Shown here: positions 11,632 to 23,051 of the stretch, piece by piece
Layout of the letters: each line of letters starts with the position of its first letter
Position numbering within the stretch: position 1 is the stretch's first letter
Source of the DNA: Platerodrilus igneus
Taxonomy: Eukaryota > Arthropoda > Insecta > Coleoptera > Lycidae
Reading direction: 5' to 3'
NCBI GenBank assembly: GCA_036346225.1
Contig: JARFIW010001740.1
Location: forward strand, 248,001 to 312,000
DNA length: 64,000 bases
Notes under the pieces: model-generated
What the model saw: the letters and a program-made list of their open reading frames with translations, nothing else
What the model was told of the DNA's origin: nothing
Databases searched by the model: none
Made by a program: the position numbers and the translations under genes

Positions 11632-12733
11632 TCTGTTAGAGCACTTAGGGTTTTTGAAATTTCTTCTATTGTAAAAGCGATCAGTGTTTTATTTTCTTCC
11701 ATGTCAACATTATTTAGCTGTTTATTAAAGACAGTGCAAGATGATCGAATGTTTTGGTTTTCTAAACTGTAACATTTTGAAGGCAGGTCAAAAATTTCAT
11801 TTAAATCTTTGGAAGGTGGAATGGTTCCTAATATGGATGCAGCATTACCTCTTTGAATAGCTATGCCAATTCTTTGTAATAAAAATGAAGTGGCTCTTTG
11901 ATCAAAGGTATTACAATAGATTCGTCTACCAATTTCCTTTATGAATTCCAAACCTTGACTACCTAGAACTCCTAAGGTTTCAATTGAAACTGGGTAAAAG
12001 ATATTAAGGTCTGATAAAGAGGAATATTTTTTGTTTTTTATTCTTTCGCCAGCTTTTGCTGCTTCTCCAGTTTTGTTGGAACAAGCAGTAATATGAGAAC
12101 TAGCGAGAGTGTTAGTACATGTAAGATCCCACATTACTGCTTTACCGTATTTCCAAGGAATTAAACTAATGCCGTCAGGTCTTTTACCGTCTTCTCTGAA
12201 TAAATATGTAGGTTCCAGAATAGAAGGAACATCGGCAGAGACTAAAGCTCGTTTAATTAAATCGTTAACTGCTTTGTGCCTGGAATGCCTTCCTGCACTA
12301 AGCCTGCAACTTAATCCATGTATACCTAAGTCGTCTGCAGCTGATCCACAAATGCACGAGTGTGGTGTACACAACCGAGTACCAAGCCTGAGTCCTATAG
12401 CAATTCTAAACGAATGATTATCTAATAATGTGCCCAGAGATGCTATTGGAAGAGCGAATAACCATGCGCTGGCATATTTCGAAGAAACTGCAAGAATAGG
12501 AGCCCTATGTGTATTATTGGTAGCTGATTCTAGCAACTTATTGGAAGATATATCCAGCAATGGTATATCCCATTCTTTTTGGGCGAGTTTGTTGATTTTA
12601 ATTTCATTTAAATTTGTTGCAGACTTCCAAAGTTCTTCAGCTTGCAAAAAGAAATTATCAATAGATATATTGCAAATAGCATTAGAAAAGATTGATCTAA
12701 TTGTAGGTAAAGATGAATGAAAAGAAGACAGGT
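11628..12733 (-). pseudogene. Reverse-transcriptase element, C-terminal half with nuclease-like motif
   Basis: An open minus-strand frame of about 340 residues contains 'LWKSATNLNEIKINKLAQKEWDIPLL', a Cys/His stretch 'CTPHSCICG...HGLSC...RHSRHKAVN', then 'KRPDGISLIPW...AVMWDLTCTNTL'. The last resembles the R-P-D...D-x-T core of restriction-like endonucleases of some non-LTR elements. It continues with 'VSIETLGVLG', 'FIKEIGRRI' and 'FLLQRIGIAIQRGNAASILGT', ending near 11628. The upstream half is at 31191-33690. The two halves read in one frame across the gypsy insertion once a single aggt target copy is counted. Downstream it is fused to the USP fragment. The clade is not established. Confidence 0.8.
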
Positions 12734-13449
12734 TCTTATAATTAAAAACGGTAGTTAAAATTAAAAGTTCGATAATTACAACACCGGTAGCGTGGTGTAA
12801 GAGACACTATCACAGTTGGCAGCACCAATTGTAAGACGGATTTAGGCACGGTCAACTACTGATGATGTCATCAATATTACGCAATGCTACGTAAATTTCC
12901 GTTATTCAAACACAAGGAATAAGGCATGCAAATTAAGTAAAGAATTACTTACATCAGATATCCTGCCTTGAATTAGAGATGACACGTTGACGCTACCAAA
13001 TGCGTCAGCTCCGGCTAGCTAAGATAATCATGAGTCCTCGTCCTCAGGCGTGAAGCTCGGTAGTCCCAGGTGGCGGCAAATTCTTACCTATGTAGGGTTT
13101 GGACAGGAAAAGGTATGGAGGTAGACAACAAACAATAATTAGGAAGGGAACTACATAGATAACCCTATGATACGTTACCAGAGACAATCACGTGCACTTA
13201 ACTTCACGATACCCGGTAAAAAGCCACGTTATCGCGAGAGAAGCGGAGAACTCTCCCACCCCATTGTCTAGTATTCCTCTAACCCTCTAGGGATACACTC
13301 ACTGCGCAATCTCACTACTATGACGTACGGAAGTACCGCCTAGTCCATTTAAAAATTCCCGCATCTCGCGTATTTGAAAATATGGCGGGAAACTTCCCTA
13401 CAACAACTTAACCTAAATACAATGTTAAAGTGACCCTTGGCACGTAACA
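12734..13449 (-). repeat. 3' LTR of gypsy copy 1
   Basis: On the minus strand it starts TGTTACGTGCC and ends ATTATAAGA. It is matched by 30474-31190, with roughly a dozen differences over 716 bp. The AGGT target copy flanks the low side. Confidence 0.92.
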
Positions 13450-14139
13450 ATCGCGACAAAGCCACAAAAGAAAAAACTTAAAAAAGAAAGTCTGTTAGCA
13501 CAGTAACAGCTTAAAATCTAAGTCCTAACTACCCTACATAAACCCTAACTTAATCCTACAAAATGTTTATATAAGGCGCCACCTGGTTTTTTCGACCGAT
13601 AACACGTCTACCGAAGTACCAGGAAACGGAATAGGTAGCCCGATAGTCTTTGACTACACTAATTATCGACAGCACAAATTTGTCGGGGAGCATGAAACAC
13701 TACTTAAACTAACACGGGTGCGACAAGTCGCCTAAACTATCTAAACCTATCTAACTTAAGCTAACATAAAGGTTGTTATGTGCAAACACACATGAGTGTT
13801 GCATTGAAACTATTCTTCCTTTGGCAAGAAGTGCCCAAATTTAAAATGTTCATAGAGTGAGTCACTTTGCACTCTAGCAAATTTTGTTACTGGTACTTTG
13901 GTTTTCCTAATGATGCACATTTAAAACTTGTCCATGACATAGTTGTGAATCAACAAATTTACCAAAAGCACCACCTACTAAATCCTTATATGCTAACCTG
14001 ACAAATTACATTTCTAAATTGGGTTAGCTTTTTCACTTAATTTTCAGGAAAAAATAATTCCCACGTCTGGTCATATATACCACACGTTAGGACGATAAAA
14101 AGATAAAACAAGATCTCAAATTGTTGTTAAAGATAGTAG

Positions 14140-14475
14140 ATAAGATAATGATATTAAGCTTAAGTTGTTATCCTCAAAGGTAATGAATAAGATAACGATA
14201 TTAAGCTTTAGTTATTATTTGAGATACTCGATAAGATAACACGATATTAAGTTAAAGTGATTATAAGAGATAGTAGGTAAGGTGACATGAATTTAAAAAA
14301 AGTTATTACTAAAGATAACCGATAAGATAACGCGAAATAACTCGAAGTTATTCCTAACGGTAGTCGGTAAGATAATGAGAAATTAAACCAAAATTATTAC
14401 TAACGGTAATCGGTAAGATAACGAGACTAAACTAAAGTTATTACTAAGGGAATCGGTAAGATAACGATATTAAAA
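14140..14475. repeat. ~48-bp minisatellite inside the gypsy 3' region
   Basis: About eight imperfect units each carry a 'gGTAAGATAACG' core followed by ATATTAA or GAAATTAA and 'TTATTACTAA'. Cores recur about every 45-50 bp. The same array is in gypsy copy 2 at about 40660-41060, so it belongs to the element. Confidence 0.85.
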
Positions 14476-14749
14476 CTAAGGGTATTATCAAAGATAATAA
14501 AGAAGACAAAGATATTGGCCTAGTTATTACCCAAGACAATGATAACAACAAAAGAGTGGCTCCAGTAGAGCCGTTTAAATGGGATTGACCCGTGCCCTCT
14601 AAAAAGAGAAACCTGTGAAGCAGGTCCGTTCACAAGAACAGCACGGGGGACCGGCAAAGACATTTGGGTGCATTCCTGCACCCGGCAATAATTGATATCG
14701 GTGAAACTATCACCCGATATCCACTCGGTATATAAGATATAAAGATATA

Positions 14750-16885
14750 CAGGGTGTCCACATTTTAATTGCACACTATAGGAATATCCTGAACTATAAG
14801 AGATACAGTGGTGGTTAAATTAGACAAAAGTTACCTACTTATGAGGGTATTTTATAGCTGATCTTGAACTACAAATGTTATCCATAGATTGCTAGATATT
14901 GGCTAAAATACAAATTTTGCAATTTTCAACTTTTTTTAATAACTTAGTTGTTATTATAGTTAGAAGAATGAAATTTGGTACGGTAACATAAGACATAATT
15001 TTGCATTTAATGACGATTTACAAAATGTTCTAGATCTATTACATTTTTTGTCGCGATAGTCAACTTTTTTTTTGTTATGGCCGCCATATTGGATTTTTAC
15101 ATTAACGTATAGAAAAAAAATTTACAATTTCAACAATGCAAAACACTTATTATTAATTTTTTAAAATAACATGATTAAGACACAAAAACAGTTTTTGTAG
15201 AAGATCTAACCTATAAATAATAATGGAAAGTTAACTACCACAACTTGAAGTTACAGTAAATGTTCAAAATGTTCACCATGCTGTACCAGACACAAGCGAA
15301 CCTTTTTATACATCTGCGCAATAGCATTTGATATGGCATCTTGATTAACCGATTCTAACGCACTTTTTATTTTTTGCTGCAAGTGATGGACACTATTAGA
15401 CGGAGTATCATAAACTTTATTTTTTACATCTCCCCATAGAAAAAATCCAGCGGGTTCATACCAGGCAAACGGGGTGGCCACGAAATACCACCATTCTTTC
15501 CGATCCAACTTTGAGAAAATCGCTCATTTAAATACTGCGTTACTAACCTGAAATTATGAGATGGTGCGCCATCATGTTGAAACCAGCATAAGTTTCTAAT
15601 TGCTTCTAACAGTAGTTCGTCTAAAAATTCTTCAAGAGCATTAATTAAAAAATCTAAATATTTCTCTCCGTCTAAATTCCCTTGTATGAAATAAGGGCCT
15701 ATTATTTGACCATCGAAGATTCCACACCAAAAATTCACAGAAAAACGAACTTGATTCTTTACTTCCTGCAACAAATGTGGATTTTCTGTAGAATAGCAGT
15801 GCTTATTTCTACAATTAAACATTCCACAATTTGAAAATGTAGATTCGTCGGTCCACAGAATTTTATTCGCAAACTGTGGATCATTGTCTAATTGAGTAGT
15901 AAGCCACTCACAAAATGCTAATCTTCTTTCCGAATCTCCTATATGGAGTTTTTGTACTGGCAAGTATTTGTAGTCATGGTATTTATGCCTCTTAATAATA
16001 TTATTTACTGTACTTTTGGAGACATTGCAGTCACGTGCAAAAGATCTGCACGATCCAGTAGAGTGAACATGTAAATGTGCTAATACATTAGTGTCGGCAT
16101 TCGCTTCTACCTTTTTAAGATATTTACCTCTTGATTTGTTAATAGAACCGCAGTCGGACATGTTTTTACATATTCTATAAAACAATGTACGATTTGGTTG
16201 GCTTCGTTCAGGGTACAGATTATGATACTTGCGGGCAGCTTCTGTAGAATTCCTGCAGCTTTTGTAGAATTTCTGCAGCTTTTGATATACAGTACATGTC
16301 TTTTTTTTCGTTTATCAAGTACTGTACCATATTTTAACCAAATTTTAATTTAAAACTATTAACAACAAAACTGATTATTGCAAACAATGGAACAGTTTAG
16401 AATTAATTGTATTTGACAGCAACACACTGTATCTTTTTTACAAAAACCGTTTTTGTGTCTTGATAATGTTATTTTAAAAAATTAATAATAAGTGTTTTAC
16501 ATTGTTGAAATTGTAAATTTTTTTTCTATACGTTGATGTAAAAATCCAATATGGCGGCCATAACAAAAAAAAAGTTGACTATCGCGACAAAAATGTAATA
16601 GATCTAGAACATTTTGTAAATCGTCATTAAATGCAAAATTATGTCTTATGTTACCATACCAAATTTCATTCTTCTAACTATAATAACAACGGTTATTAAG
16701 AAAAGTTGAAAATCGCAAAATTTGTATTTTAGCCAATATCTAGCAATCTATGGATAACATTTGTAGTTCAAGATCAGCTATAAAATACCCTCATAAGTAG
16801 GTAACTTTTGCCTAATTTAACCACCACTGTATCTCTTATAGTTCAGGATATTCCTATAGTGTGCAATTAAAATGTGGACACCCTG
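14750..16885 (-). mobile_element. DD41D mariner-like transposon with ~450-bp inverted repeats
   Basis: The ends read CAGGGTGTCCAC and are inverted at 16874-16885. A TA target-site duplication lies at 14748-14749 and 16886-16887. The empty site is seen in gypsy copy 2 near 41290. The inverted repeats extend from the ends to about 15200 and from about 16437, so they are roughly 450 bp each. The element is 2136 bp and holds one broken transposase on the minus strand. Confidence 0.95.
15251..16185 (-). pseudogene. DD41D mariner-like transposase, one frameshift
   Basis: It encodes about 310 residues. An N-terminal helix-turn-helix region includes 'RSFARDCNVSKSTVNNIIKRH'. The DDE core has 'ILWTDEST' (first Asp), 'CWFQHDGAPSHN' (second Asp) and 'PGMNPLDFF' (third Asp). 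I count 41 residues between the second and third Asp, so this is DD41D, not the DD34D of classical mariner. The usual S-P-D before L-N-P is P-G here. A frameshift just after 'LDFF' (about 15440-15500) splits off the C-terminal 'WGDVKNKVY' and following tail. All three catalytic residues are present, so inactivation may rest on that one frameshift. Confidence 0.88.
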
Positions 16886-18302
16886 TATACACATTCACTC
16901 ACACATTCACACCTTCACTGCCAGAGCCCATGCACTGACAGCGGCACCGCATGACCTCACGAAAGATTCGCAGAGACATGGTCCAGGTGTCTGTGGAAAC
17001 CTCCGCGCAACCACACGGTGACTAACAGAAATGAAAAGGCAGTAGAGAAACAGGAACGGTAAAAGAAGGAGGTTGGTTTTGGAGTGCATAAGAGACACTT
17101 CCAGGTAGAAGAAAGTAGAGGAAGGGCTCGCATTGAGCAAAAGCGACAGAGGAAAGGTGGATAGCAAAGCGCTACTCAACCAACCAGTGTGGTCAGTAGC
17201 TCGGAATGAGGAACATCATTCTTATGTGGCAGACGGGTGTTCGGGACAAGAACAGGTCCACCGAAGAAGAATAAGGCATAGCGGAGATAGCGGGTTAAGA
17301 AAAAAGTATAGTTTTTGGACAAGCGTCCAAGGGAAGGTAGAGAGTTGTCCCTGTTAAACACAGCGCAGTCTGAAGGACCACCTGCGATATTAATCCGACA
17401 AGATAAGGTATACACATTTTTAAAATTCACTAGACTCCTAAGAGAACTAGTACGATCATTTTCCTAACGAGTGCTTCGATTACGATAAGAAAATCAGACA
17501 AAGGTAGACACGACAACTTAAAAGTATCATTACAGATACAAACACACAAAACAAACTGTTTTAAGGTAGTATTTCAAATCGGTAGCACCCTAAACACACA
17601 CAAAAGCCCAATTATAAGCAGTTAAATACAGTTACACTGTCCCCATATGCTAAAACAACCGAGAATTTAATAAGATAACAATAAGAAGCAATAGCACCTC
17701 ACCACAAAGTTCAATAAAAAACAATGAAAAAAATGTTTATAAGTTATGTAGATTTAATAGAAAAAGAAAGAAATAATGATGTAGTATAATGTGGGCGACT
17801 GCAATAATTCAGAAGAAAAACACATGGAATAGGTAGTCCTAGTCTTTGCAACTGCGAATATGAACTATTTCTTTCAATGGCATAGATCGCGCGTGTCCTA
17901 TGTGAGCCCAAAGAAGAAAGCATTCACTCAACATCAGCTAAAACCAATCATAAAAATTCAATGAGTTATTTCAACCAAAGTTACGACAATTACCACACAA
18001 TTAAACCATATAAGAGAAATACTAAAAACCAAATAATATGTAGTAGGAAAAGTTCAAGGGTTAATCAAATGAAACGACAGAGTTATATTGGGGGGTGTCG
18101 AGAATGAAGTGATATATATCTAACGGTATGGTGAAGGAAAAGTCAACCAAAAGAAAAAGATAGCTAAATTAAGGTAAGTAAAGTTAAACGTGTAAGAAAT
18201 TATATACTATATGAGAGAAGGAATAAGTAATTGAGGTTACTAATTGATGGTGAAAACAGAAAAATATTAGGTAAATCGTGAGGAGAATGGAACGTGAAAA
18301 AC

Positions 18303-20861
18303 TTAAGTAGCATTTGGGTCGGCAGAGAATGGTTTAAGGTCTTTAATATGCCGCCTGCCTTGGCGTTTTCCTTCAGCATCCTGAAGTTCGTAGATAAGGG
18401 GACTAATAACACGAGTGACCTTACAAAGAATGAATTTAGGGGCTAATTTTGAAGAGAATTTCTTAGATGCATCCAATAAGACATAGTTCTTTTTCCAAAC
18501 TTGTTCGCCCAAGGCGAAGGAAATATTACGTAAGTTATAGTGGTCCTTGCTCTTTTCGTAAGCTTTTAACAAATTTTTTCTAACGTCGTTAAAGGTAGAA
18601 GGTAATGACTGTTGGTCCTTGTCCCAACGTACTTTATCGTCAAATTCAATTACGTTAGTATCGTCAGGCACTAAACCATAGTAACTCCCATCGATTGGGG
18701 TATATCTTCCAAAAACAAGAAAAGACGGAGTGAATTGGGTTGCTTCGTGTTTAGATGTACGCAAAGCTTGAGCAATTTCAAAGATATGTTCATCCCATGT
18801 AGTATGGTCTGAATTAATATAGGAAGAGATAGCGGTAATTAACACTCGATTTACTCTCTCGGTAGGGTTTACTTGGGGGTGATATTTTGCGTTAAACCAA
18901 ATTTTTTGTACTTTATAACTTTTAACGAAATTCTGAAAATCTTTAGAGATAAATTGTGCACCATTGTCACAAAGAATAATCTGGGGGACACCAAAGATAA
19001 GAAAGACATTTTGTTCTAGGAATTTAATTATAGCTGCAGATGTAGCTTTACGCAAGGGTTGTACCATAACAAATTTAGAAAACCAATCGGTAACCACTAA
19101 AAGATATTGATTACCTCTTTTTGATCGGGGTAGAGGTCCTAATAAGTCAAGCGATATTAATTGAAAGGGATAAGATACACGTTTAAAGTTATCCATTAAA
19201 CCAGGACGGGCATCTTGTGAACTCTTATGGGAACCACAAATTTTACAGCTTTTAATGTAGCGACAAACAGATTGCTTAAGTGTGGGCCAGTAATACAATT
19301 CAGATATTTTAGCGAGAGTTTTTGTAACACCAAGGTGTGCAGCTATCGGATCGTCGTGACATAATTTGAGCACCTCACTGCGATTTGCTGTGGGCACGAC
19401 AAGTTTCCATTCAGGTATATTCGATATTTTATGTGGGGACGAAGATACAAATTTATATAGTCTATTGTTAGATACACGAAAGGTAGGAAATTTGTCGGGG
19501 GTATCGGAAACTTTTTTAATCATATTAAGGTACCAGGTATCCAGAATTAAATTTGGGAGGTTAAGAGAGACGACGTCACGAGATAAGGCATCAGGTACGA
19601 TATTTAATTTGCCAGGCCTATGCCTAACGTCAAAAGTAAATTGAGATATACGCAAGTTCCATCTTGCCAAACGACCTGCGGGCTGTTTCAAGTTATTAAG
19701 CCAAGTGAGAGCTTCACAATCAGTGATTACGGTAAAGTGTGTACCTTCGACATATCCTCTAAATTTCTCGATGCCAAAGATAACGCCCAATAATTCTCGT
19801 TCGGTAGCAGAGTATTTTTGTTCGGCAGAAGTTAAGGCATGGCTCGCATAGGCGATTGGATGTTCTAAACAATTGTTTACCTGGAACAACATTGCACCTA
19901 ACCCAGTAAGTGAGGCATCGGTTTGTATAAAAAACTTTTCATCGAAATTGGGTGAAATTAAGATAGGTGCTGAAGTGATTAATGTTTTAACTTGTTGGGA
20001 TTCTGAATTCCACTCGATAGTTTGGGATTTCTTTTTATTTTTAATTAAAGCAGTGATGGGTGCAGATATAGTTGAAAGATTGGGTAGAAAAATGCGATAA
20101 TAGCTAATCATTCCAATTAAGCGTTTGATTTCGGTAACAGTTTTAGGTGTTTTAAATTTAGTAATAGCATCGACTTTAGCAGGATCTGCTCGTAAGCCTG
20201 TCCCATCGATAATAAAACCAAGAAATGTGAGGGACGAACGACAAAATTGAGACTTTTCCCAGTTTATCTTAAAACCTGCTGCGTTTAAACGTTCTGCAAC
20301 TTCATCTAATGTGGCGATATGTTCATCGAAAGAACTTGAGATAACTAAGATATCATCTAAAAATACAAAGGCACGTTCTTGATGTAAGATAGGACCTAAC
20401 GTTTGATCCATAGTACGTTGTAAAGTTTGTGGAGCGTTACAGAGACCAAATGGCAAAAAATTATATTCGAAAAGACCCCGGCCTGGGACACAAAAAGCAG
20501 TTTTTTGACGAGAAGATAGGTCGAGAGGTATCTGATAAAAAGCTTGTCTAAGGTCGATAGATGAGATAAATTTTGCGTTTCGAAGCCGGCTTAAAATCGA
20601 GTCAGTTCTAGGTAGAGGGTAAGCGTCTGAAACAGTCACAGAATTCAACTTTCTACCATCGAAACAGACACGCCATTCGTCATTCTTTTTCCGAACTAGT
20701 AATACGGGGGACGTCCAAGGTGAATTTGAGGGAGAGATAACACCAGATTCTAACATTTTGTCTATTTCAGCATGTAAATGCTTTTGTAATGCAGGCGATA
20801 AGGGATATTGACGTTGCTTAAAGGGAAGGGCATCACCTGTAGAGATAACGTGTGTTGCCAT
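18303..20861 (-). CDS. Gypsy pol: reverse transcriptase, RNase H, integrase
   Basis: An uninterrupted 852-residue frame makes the element's DNA copy and inserts it. Reverse transcriptase comes first, with 'WRVCFDGRKLN', 'SSIDLRQAFYQIPL' and the catalytic 'AFVFLDDILV'. RNase H follows with 'FIQTDAS', 'SATERELL' and 'TDCEAL'. The integrase zinc finger has HAAHLG...CKIC spacing. The integrase core has its D-D-E residues in 'SLDLLGPL', 'ILCDNGAQF' and 'NPTERVNR'. The tail ends near 'LKPFSADPNAT'. The first ATG at 20861 is used only as a label. In the family pol is part of a larger polyprotein, but here an in-frame TGA lies about 35 codons upstream. It is the longest intact transposon frame in the window. 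Confidence 0.93.
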   Translation of the reverse strand: MATHVISTGDALPFKQRQYPLSPALQKHLHAEIDKMLESGVISPSNSPWTSPVLLVRKKNDEWRVCFDGRKLNSVTVSDAYPLPRTDSILSRLRNAKFISSIDLRQAFYQIPLDLSSRQKTAFCVPGRGLFEYNFLPFGLCNAPQTLQRTMDQTLGPILHQERAFVFLDDILVISSSFDEHIATLDEVAERLNAAGFKINWEKSQFCRSSLTFLGFIIDGTGLRADPAKVDAITKFKTPKTVTEIKRLIGMISYYRIFLPNLSTISAPITALIKNKKKSQTIEWNSESQQVKTLITSAPILISPNFDEKFFIQTDASLTGLGAMLFQVNNCLEHPIAYASHALTSAEQKYSATERELLGVIFGIEKFRGYVEGTHFTVITDCEALTWLNNLKQPAGRLARWNLRISQFTFDVRHRPGKLNIVPDALSRDVVSLNLPNLILDTWYLNMIKKVSDTPDKFPTFRVSNNRLYKFVSSSPHKISNIPEWKLVVPTANRSEVLKLCHDDPIAAHLGVTKTLAKISELYYWPTLKQSVCRYIKSCKICGSHKSSQDARPGLMDNFKRVSYPFQLISLDLLGPLPRSKRGNQYLLVVTDWFSKFVMVQPLRKATSAAIIKFLEQNVFLIFGVPQIILCDNGAQFISKDFQNFVKSYKVQKIWFNAKYHPQVNPTERVNRVLITAISSYINSDHTTWDEHIFEIAQALRTSKHEATQFTPSFLVFGRYTPIDGSYYGLVPDDTNVIEFDDKVRWDKDQQSLPSTFNDVRKNLLKAYEKSKDHYNLRNISFALGEQVWKKNYVLLDASKKFSSKLAPKFILCKVTRVISPLIYELQDAEGKRQGRRHIKDLKPFSADPNAT

Positions 20862-21357
20862 TGTAACACAACCCAGTTCGGAGGTATTAAGTTTGCGAAA
20901 TTTGTCGATTGTAGCGTTAAGAGTTACATTTTGGTAGTCAGTAAGAGAAATTTTGTTAGATATTCATGTAGATGCACAGGAGTTCGTTTTAATAGAGGTT
21001 TGCCATGAAAAATCCTGGAAATAAGGTGACAGATTAAAAAGTTCACAGAAATCAACGCCTAGTAGAAAGGGATAAGCTAATGCAGGCACAATCAAAAATA
21101 AAACATGACGTTCAAGAGATTCTACTCGAATTTTTAACTTAAGGGAACTGGTTACATGTATTTGATTATCGTCAGCTAAATTTATGGAAATTTTCTCGGG
21201 AATAATTTGAATTTTGATATTTTGTTGAGATAATTGATGTAAACCTTCGTTATTTATAAGAGAACATGAGAGGCATTTTGTACATTAATAGTAGCGGTAT
21301 TATTATTAGATAAATTTAATGACGGTACAACGTTAGAAGTGGTTTTATAATTTGAAT
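20862..21357 (-). pseudogene. Gypsy protease region, degenerate
   Basis: Between gag and pol the minus strand gives protease-like pieces: a 'LINNEGLHQLSQQ' block and 'VPALAYPFLLGVDFCELFNL'. The D-T/S-G-A active-site motif expected just before the first block is not present, and the frame shifts there. A TGA follows nearer pol. Polyprotein processing would therefore fail in this copy. Confidence 0.6.
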
Positions 21358-22572
21358 TTATTGGCGTCTGGGTCCGTTGAATGATTGGTGTTGAGGGCGA
21401 TTTTGGATCCTTGAGATATTCACACCCTGATTTGAAATATCTCGACGGGAGTTTCCCGATACGTTAGGATTACAGTTGGTGCAGTTAGATTTGTAGATAT
21501 TTGAGCGACCACAACCATAACAAAAAATATTTCTAGGGTATGTGCAGACATTATAGTTATGTCCACTTTGCTTGCAGTTCCAACAGGTAAGTGAGTTATT
21601 AGTTACGGTAGAAGGAACGTTAAGGGTAGATACTTTACGGGAAGCTCGAGCTTGGCAAGCTAAATCAGGTTCTAGAAGACCAGATAGTTTCTCGGGGGGT
21701 GGCCGATATTTGTTAATTCTTGACTTCACTTCCTGGAGGGAACGACATAGGTCTTTAAAGTGGGCCAACGACGAGATTTGTTGCAATGCCAAACGTTCTG
21801 AGAAGTAGGGGTTTAAATTTCTAAGTAATTGATCGATAATTTCGGGTTCTGAAGGTTTTTTGTCGAGTCTGCTATATAAAGCTTCTAGTGAGGTAATAAA
21901 AGAAACAACATTTTCGTCAGGACCTTGGGTTCGGTTACGTATTTCGTTCCAAAGGTCGTTAATATAGCCATAAGGTAGGAAATCTCGTTTTAAACACGCA
22001 ACTAACTCCTCCCAGGTAGAAATTTGGTCTCGTATGTTTCTGTACCATATTAACGCTGAGTTTGCGAACAAGTCACCTGCTGAGACAAATAGGTCCTGGT
22101 TGGTACACCCACGAGAGATTTTGAAATCATTAATACGATCAAGAAAAGATGATAAAGAGACCTGCGAATCGAACCCTTCGAAAGTGAGACCCCATTTGTA
22201 TACAGGTATAGATTTTCCTAATGGTTTAGGTTGGGCAAGTGCGAGGTTTGAAAAGGGTAACGATATATCTACGTCTGCATTAGGATTAAGTCTTTCCAGA
22301 ACAATCCCTTCAAGCAATAACACCTCGGACAACAAACTTTGTTTAGATTGAGTCGCTTGGGCATCGTCATATAAAGATAATAATTCGACACGCTGTTTGA
22401 CGTGCGTTATTCTCGAAGCCAATCTCCCTAACTCGATATCACTAGCACCAGGATCTGTTCTATTTATTATACCCGATATGTCATCTAAAGATAATTTAAT
22501 TTCCAATACGTTAAGGGGCCAGTCACCAACGGGTTTCTTTAAGATAGCAATGCCTTTCGTTTCCTGTGCCAA
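21358..22572 (-). CDS. Gypsy gag
   Basis: This is a 404-residue open frame. A retrotransposon gag (capsid-like) domain lies in the middle, with 'LIWYRNIRDQISTWEELVACLKRDFLP' and 'ENVVSFITSLEALYSRLD'. A zinc knuckle 'CWNCKQSGHNYNVC' near residue 335 follows, then a second, incomplete knuckle 'CYGCGRSNIYKSNC' lacking the usual His. The C-terminus is basic (Asn/Arg/Gln-rich). Gag packages the element RNA. The start at 22572 is the first ATG in frame. The 5' leader continues to 23046, where BEL copy 2 interrupts it. Confidence 0.88.
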   Translation of the reverse strand: MAQETKGIAILKKPVGDWPLNVLEIKLSLDDISGIINRTDPGASDIELGRLASRITHVKQRVELLSLYDDAQATQSKQSLLSEVLLLEGIVLERLNPNADVDISLPFSNLALAQPKPLGKSIPVYKWGLTFEGFDSQVSLSSFLDRINDFKISRGCTNQDLFVSAGDLFANSALIWYRNIRDQISTWEELVACLKRDFLPYGYINDLWNEIRNRTQGPDENVVSFITSLEALYSRLDKKPSEPEIIDQLLRNLNPYFSERLALQQISSLAHFKDLCRSLQEVKSRINKYRPPPEKLSGLLEPDLACQARASRKVSTLNVPSTVTNNSLTCWNCKQSGHNYNVCTYPRNIFCYGCGRSNIYKSNCTNCNPNVSGNSRRDISNQGVNISRIQNRPQHQSFNGPRRQ

Positions 22573-23051
22573 AATAGCCCTGAGCTGGGATCTCCTGTCA
22601 TTTTGATTACTAGCGGCGATAATATTCCTACACTCCAGCTCGTAAATTAATTCCAGCTGATTTTAAATGAGAAACGTTTATCGTGAATAGAATATTCGAG
22701 ACCCTATAAAATATGCGATTTTGACGCAGATCAGAAGGTAAAAAAACGTTACAGCTATTTTAAGTTAATACGATACGGTATTTAGGGGAGGAACCTTGTT
22801 AAGAACGTCACCGGTAAAGAATAATATGCAAATGTTAACACGTTGATCAATCAAAACACCGAAGAAACACATTTAGGGTGTATGAAAGCAAAATCAATGT
22901 TCAATTAAATAAATATTTTGTTGATAAATACAGAAAGGCCCTCCTAAATAGAAAATGCACGCAGGTGATATGTTATTTAACCTATAAAAGCAACAAGGTA
23001 TAGTCAAACACTTCTTAAAAAGATATAATAACCAATTTATTTCACTCAGTG

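Larger units (their letters stand above)
13450..18302 (-). other. Gypsy 3' non-coding region (mariner inside)
   Basis: Excluding the mariner, this region aligns with 40000-42690 in gypsy copy 2. It contains a ~48-bp tandem repeat (14140-14475) and no convincing ORF. I found no envelope-like gene, signal peptide or fusion motif. Short frames at 16907-17430 are not conserved as proteins between the two copies. Confidence 0.7.

Noticed and set aside
11978..12720. Plus-strand frames at 12109-12417 and 12430-12720 as genes
   Set aside because: They are shadows of the reverse-transcriptase C-terminal frame on the minus strand, which has recognisable motifs.
14140..14475. A CRISPR-like array
   Set aside because: The units are degenerate throughout with no unique spacers, and the array lies in a eukaryotic retrotransposon. 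It is a minisatellite.
16907..17430. An envelope gene in gypsy copy 1
   Set aside because: The hydrophobic minus-strand frames are short, overlap stops, and are not preserved as proteins in copy 2.
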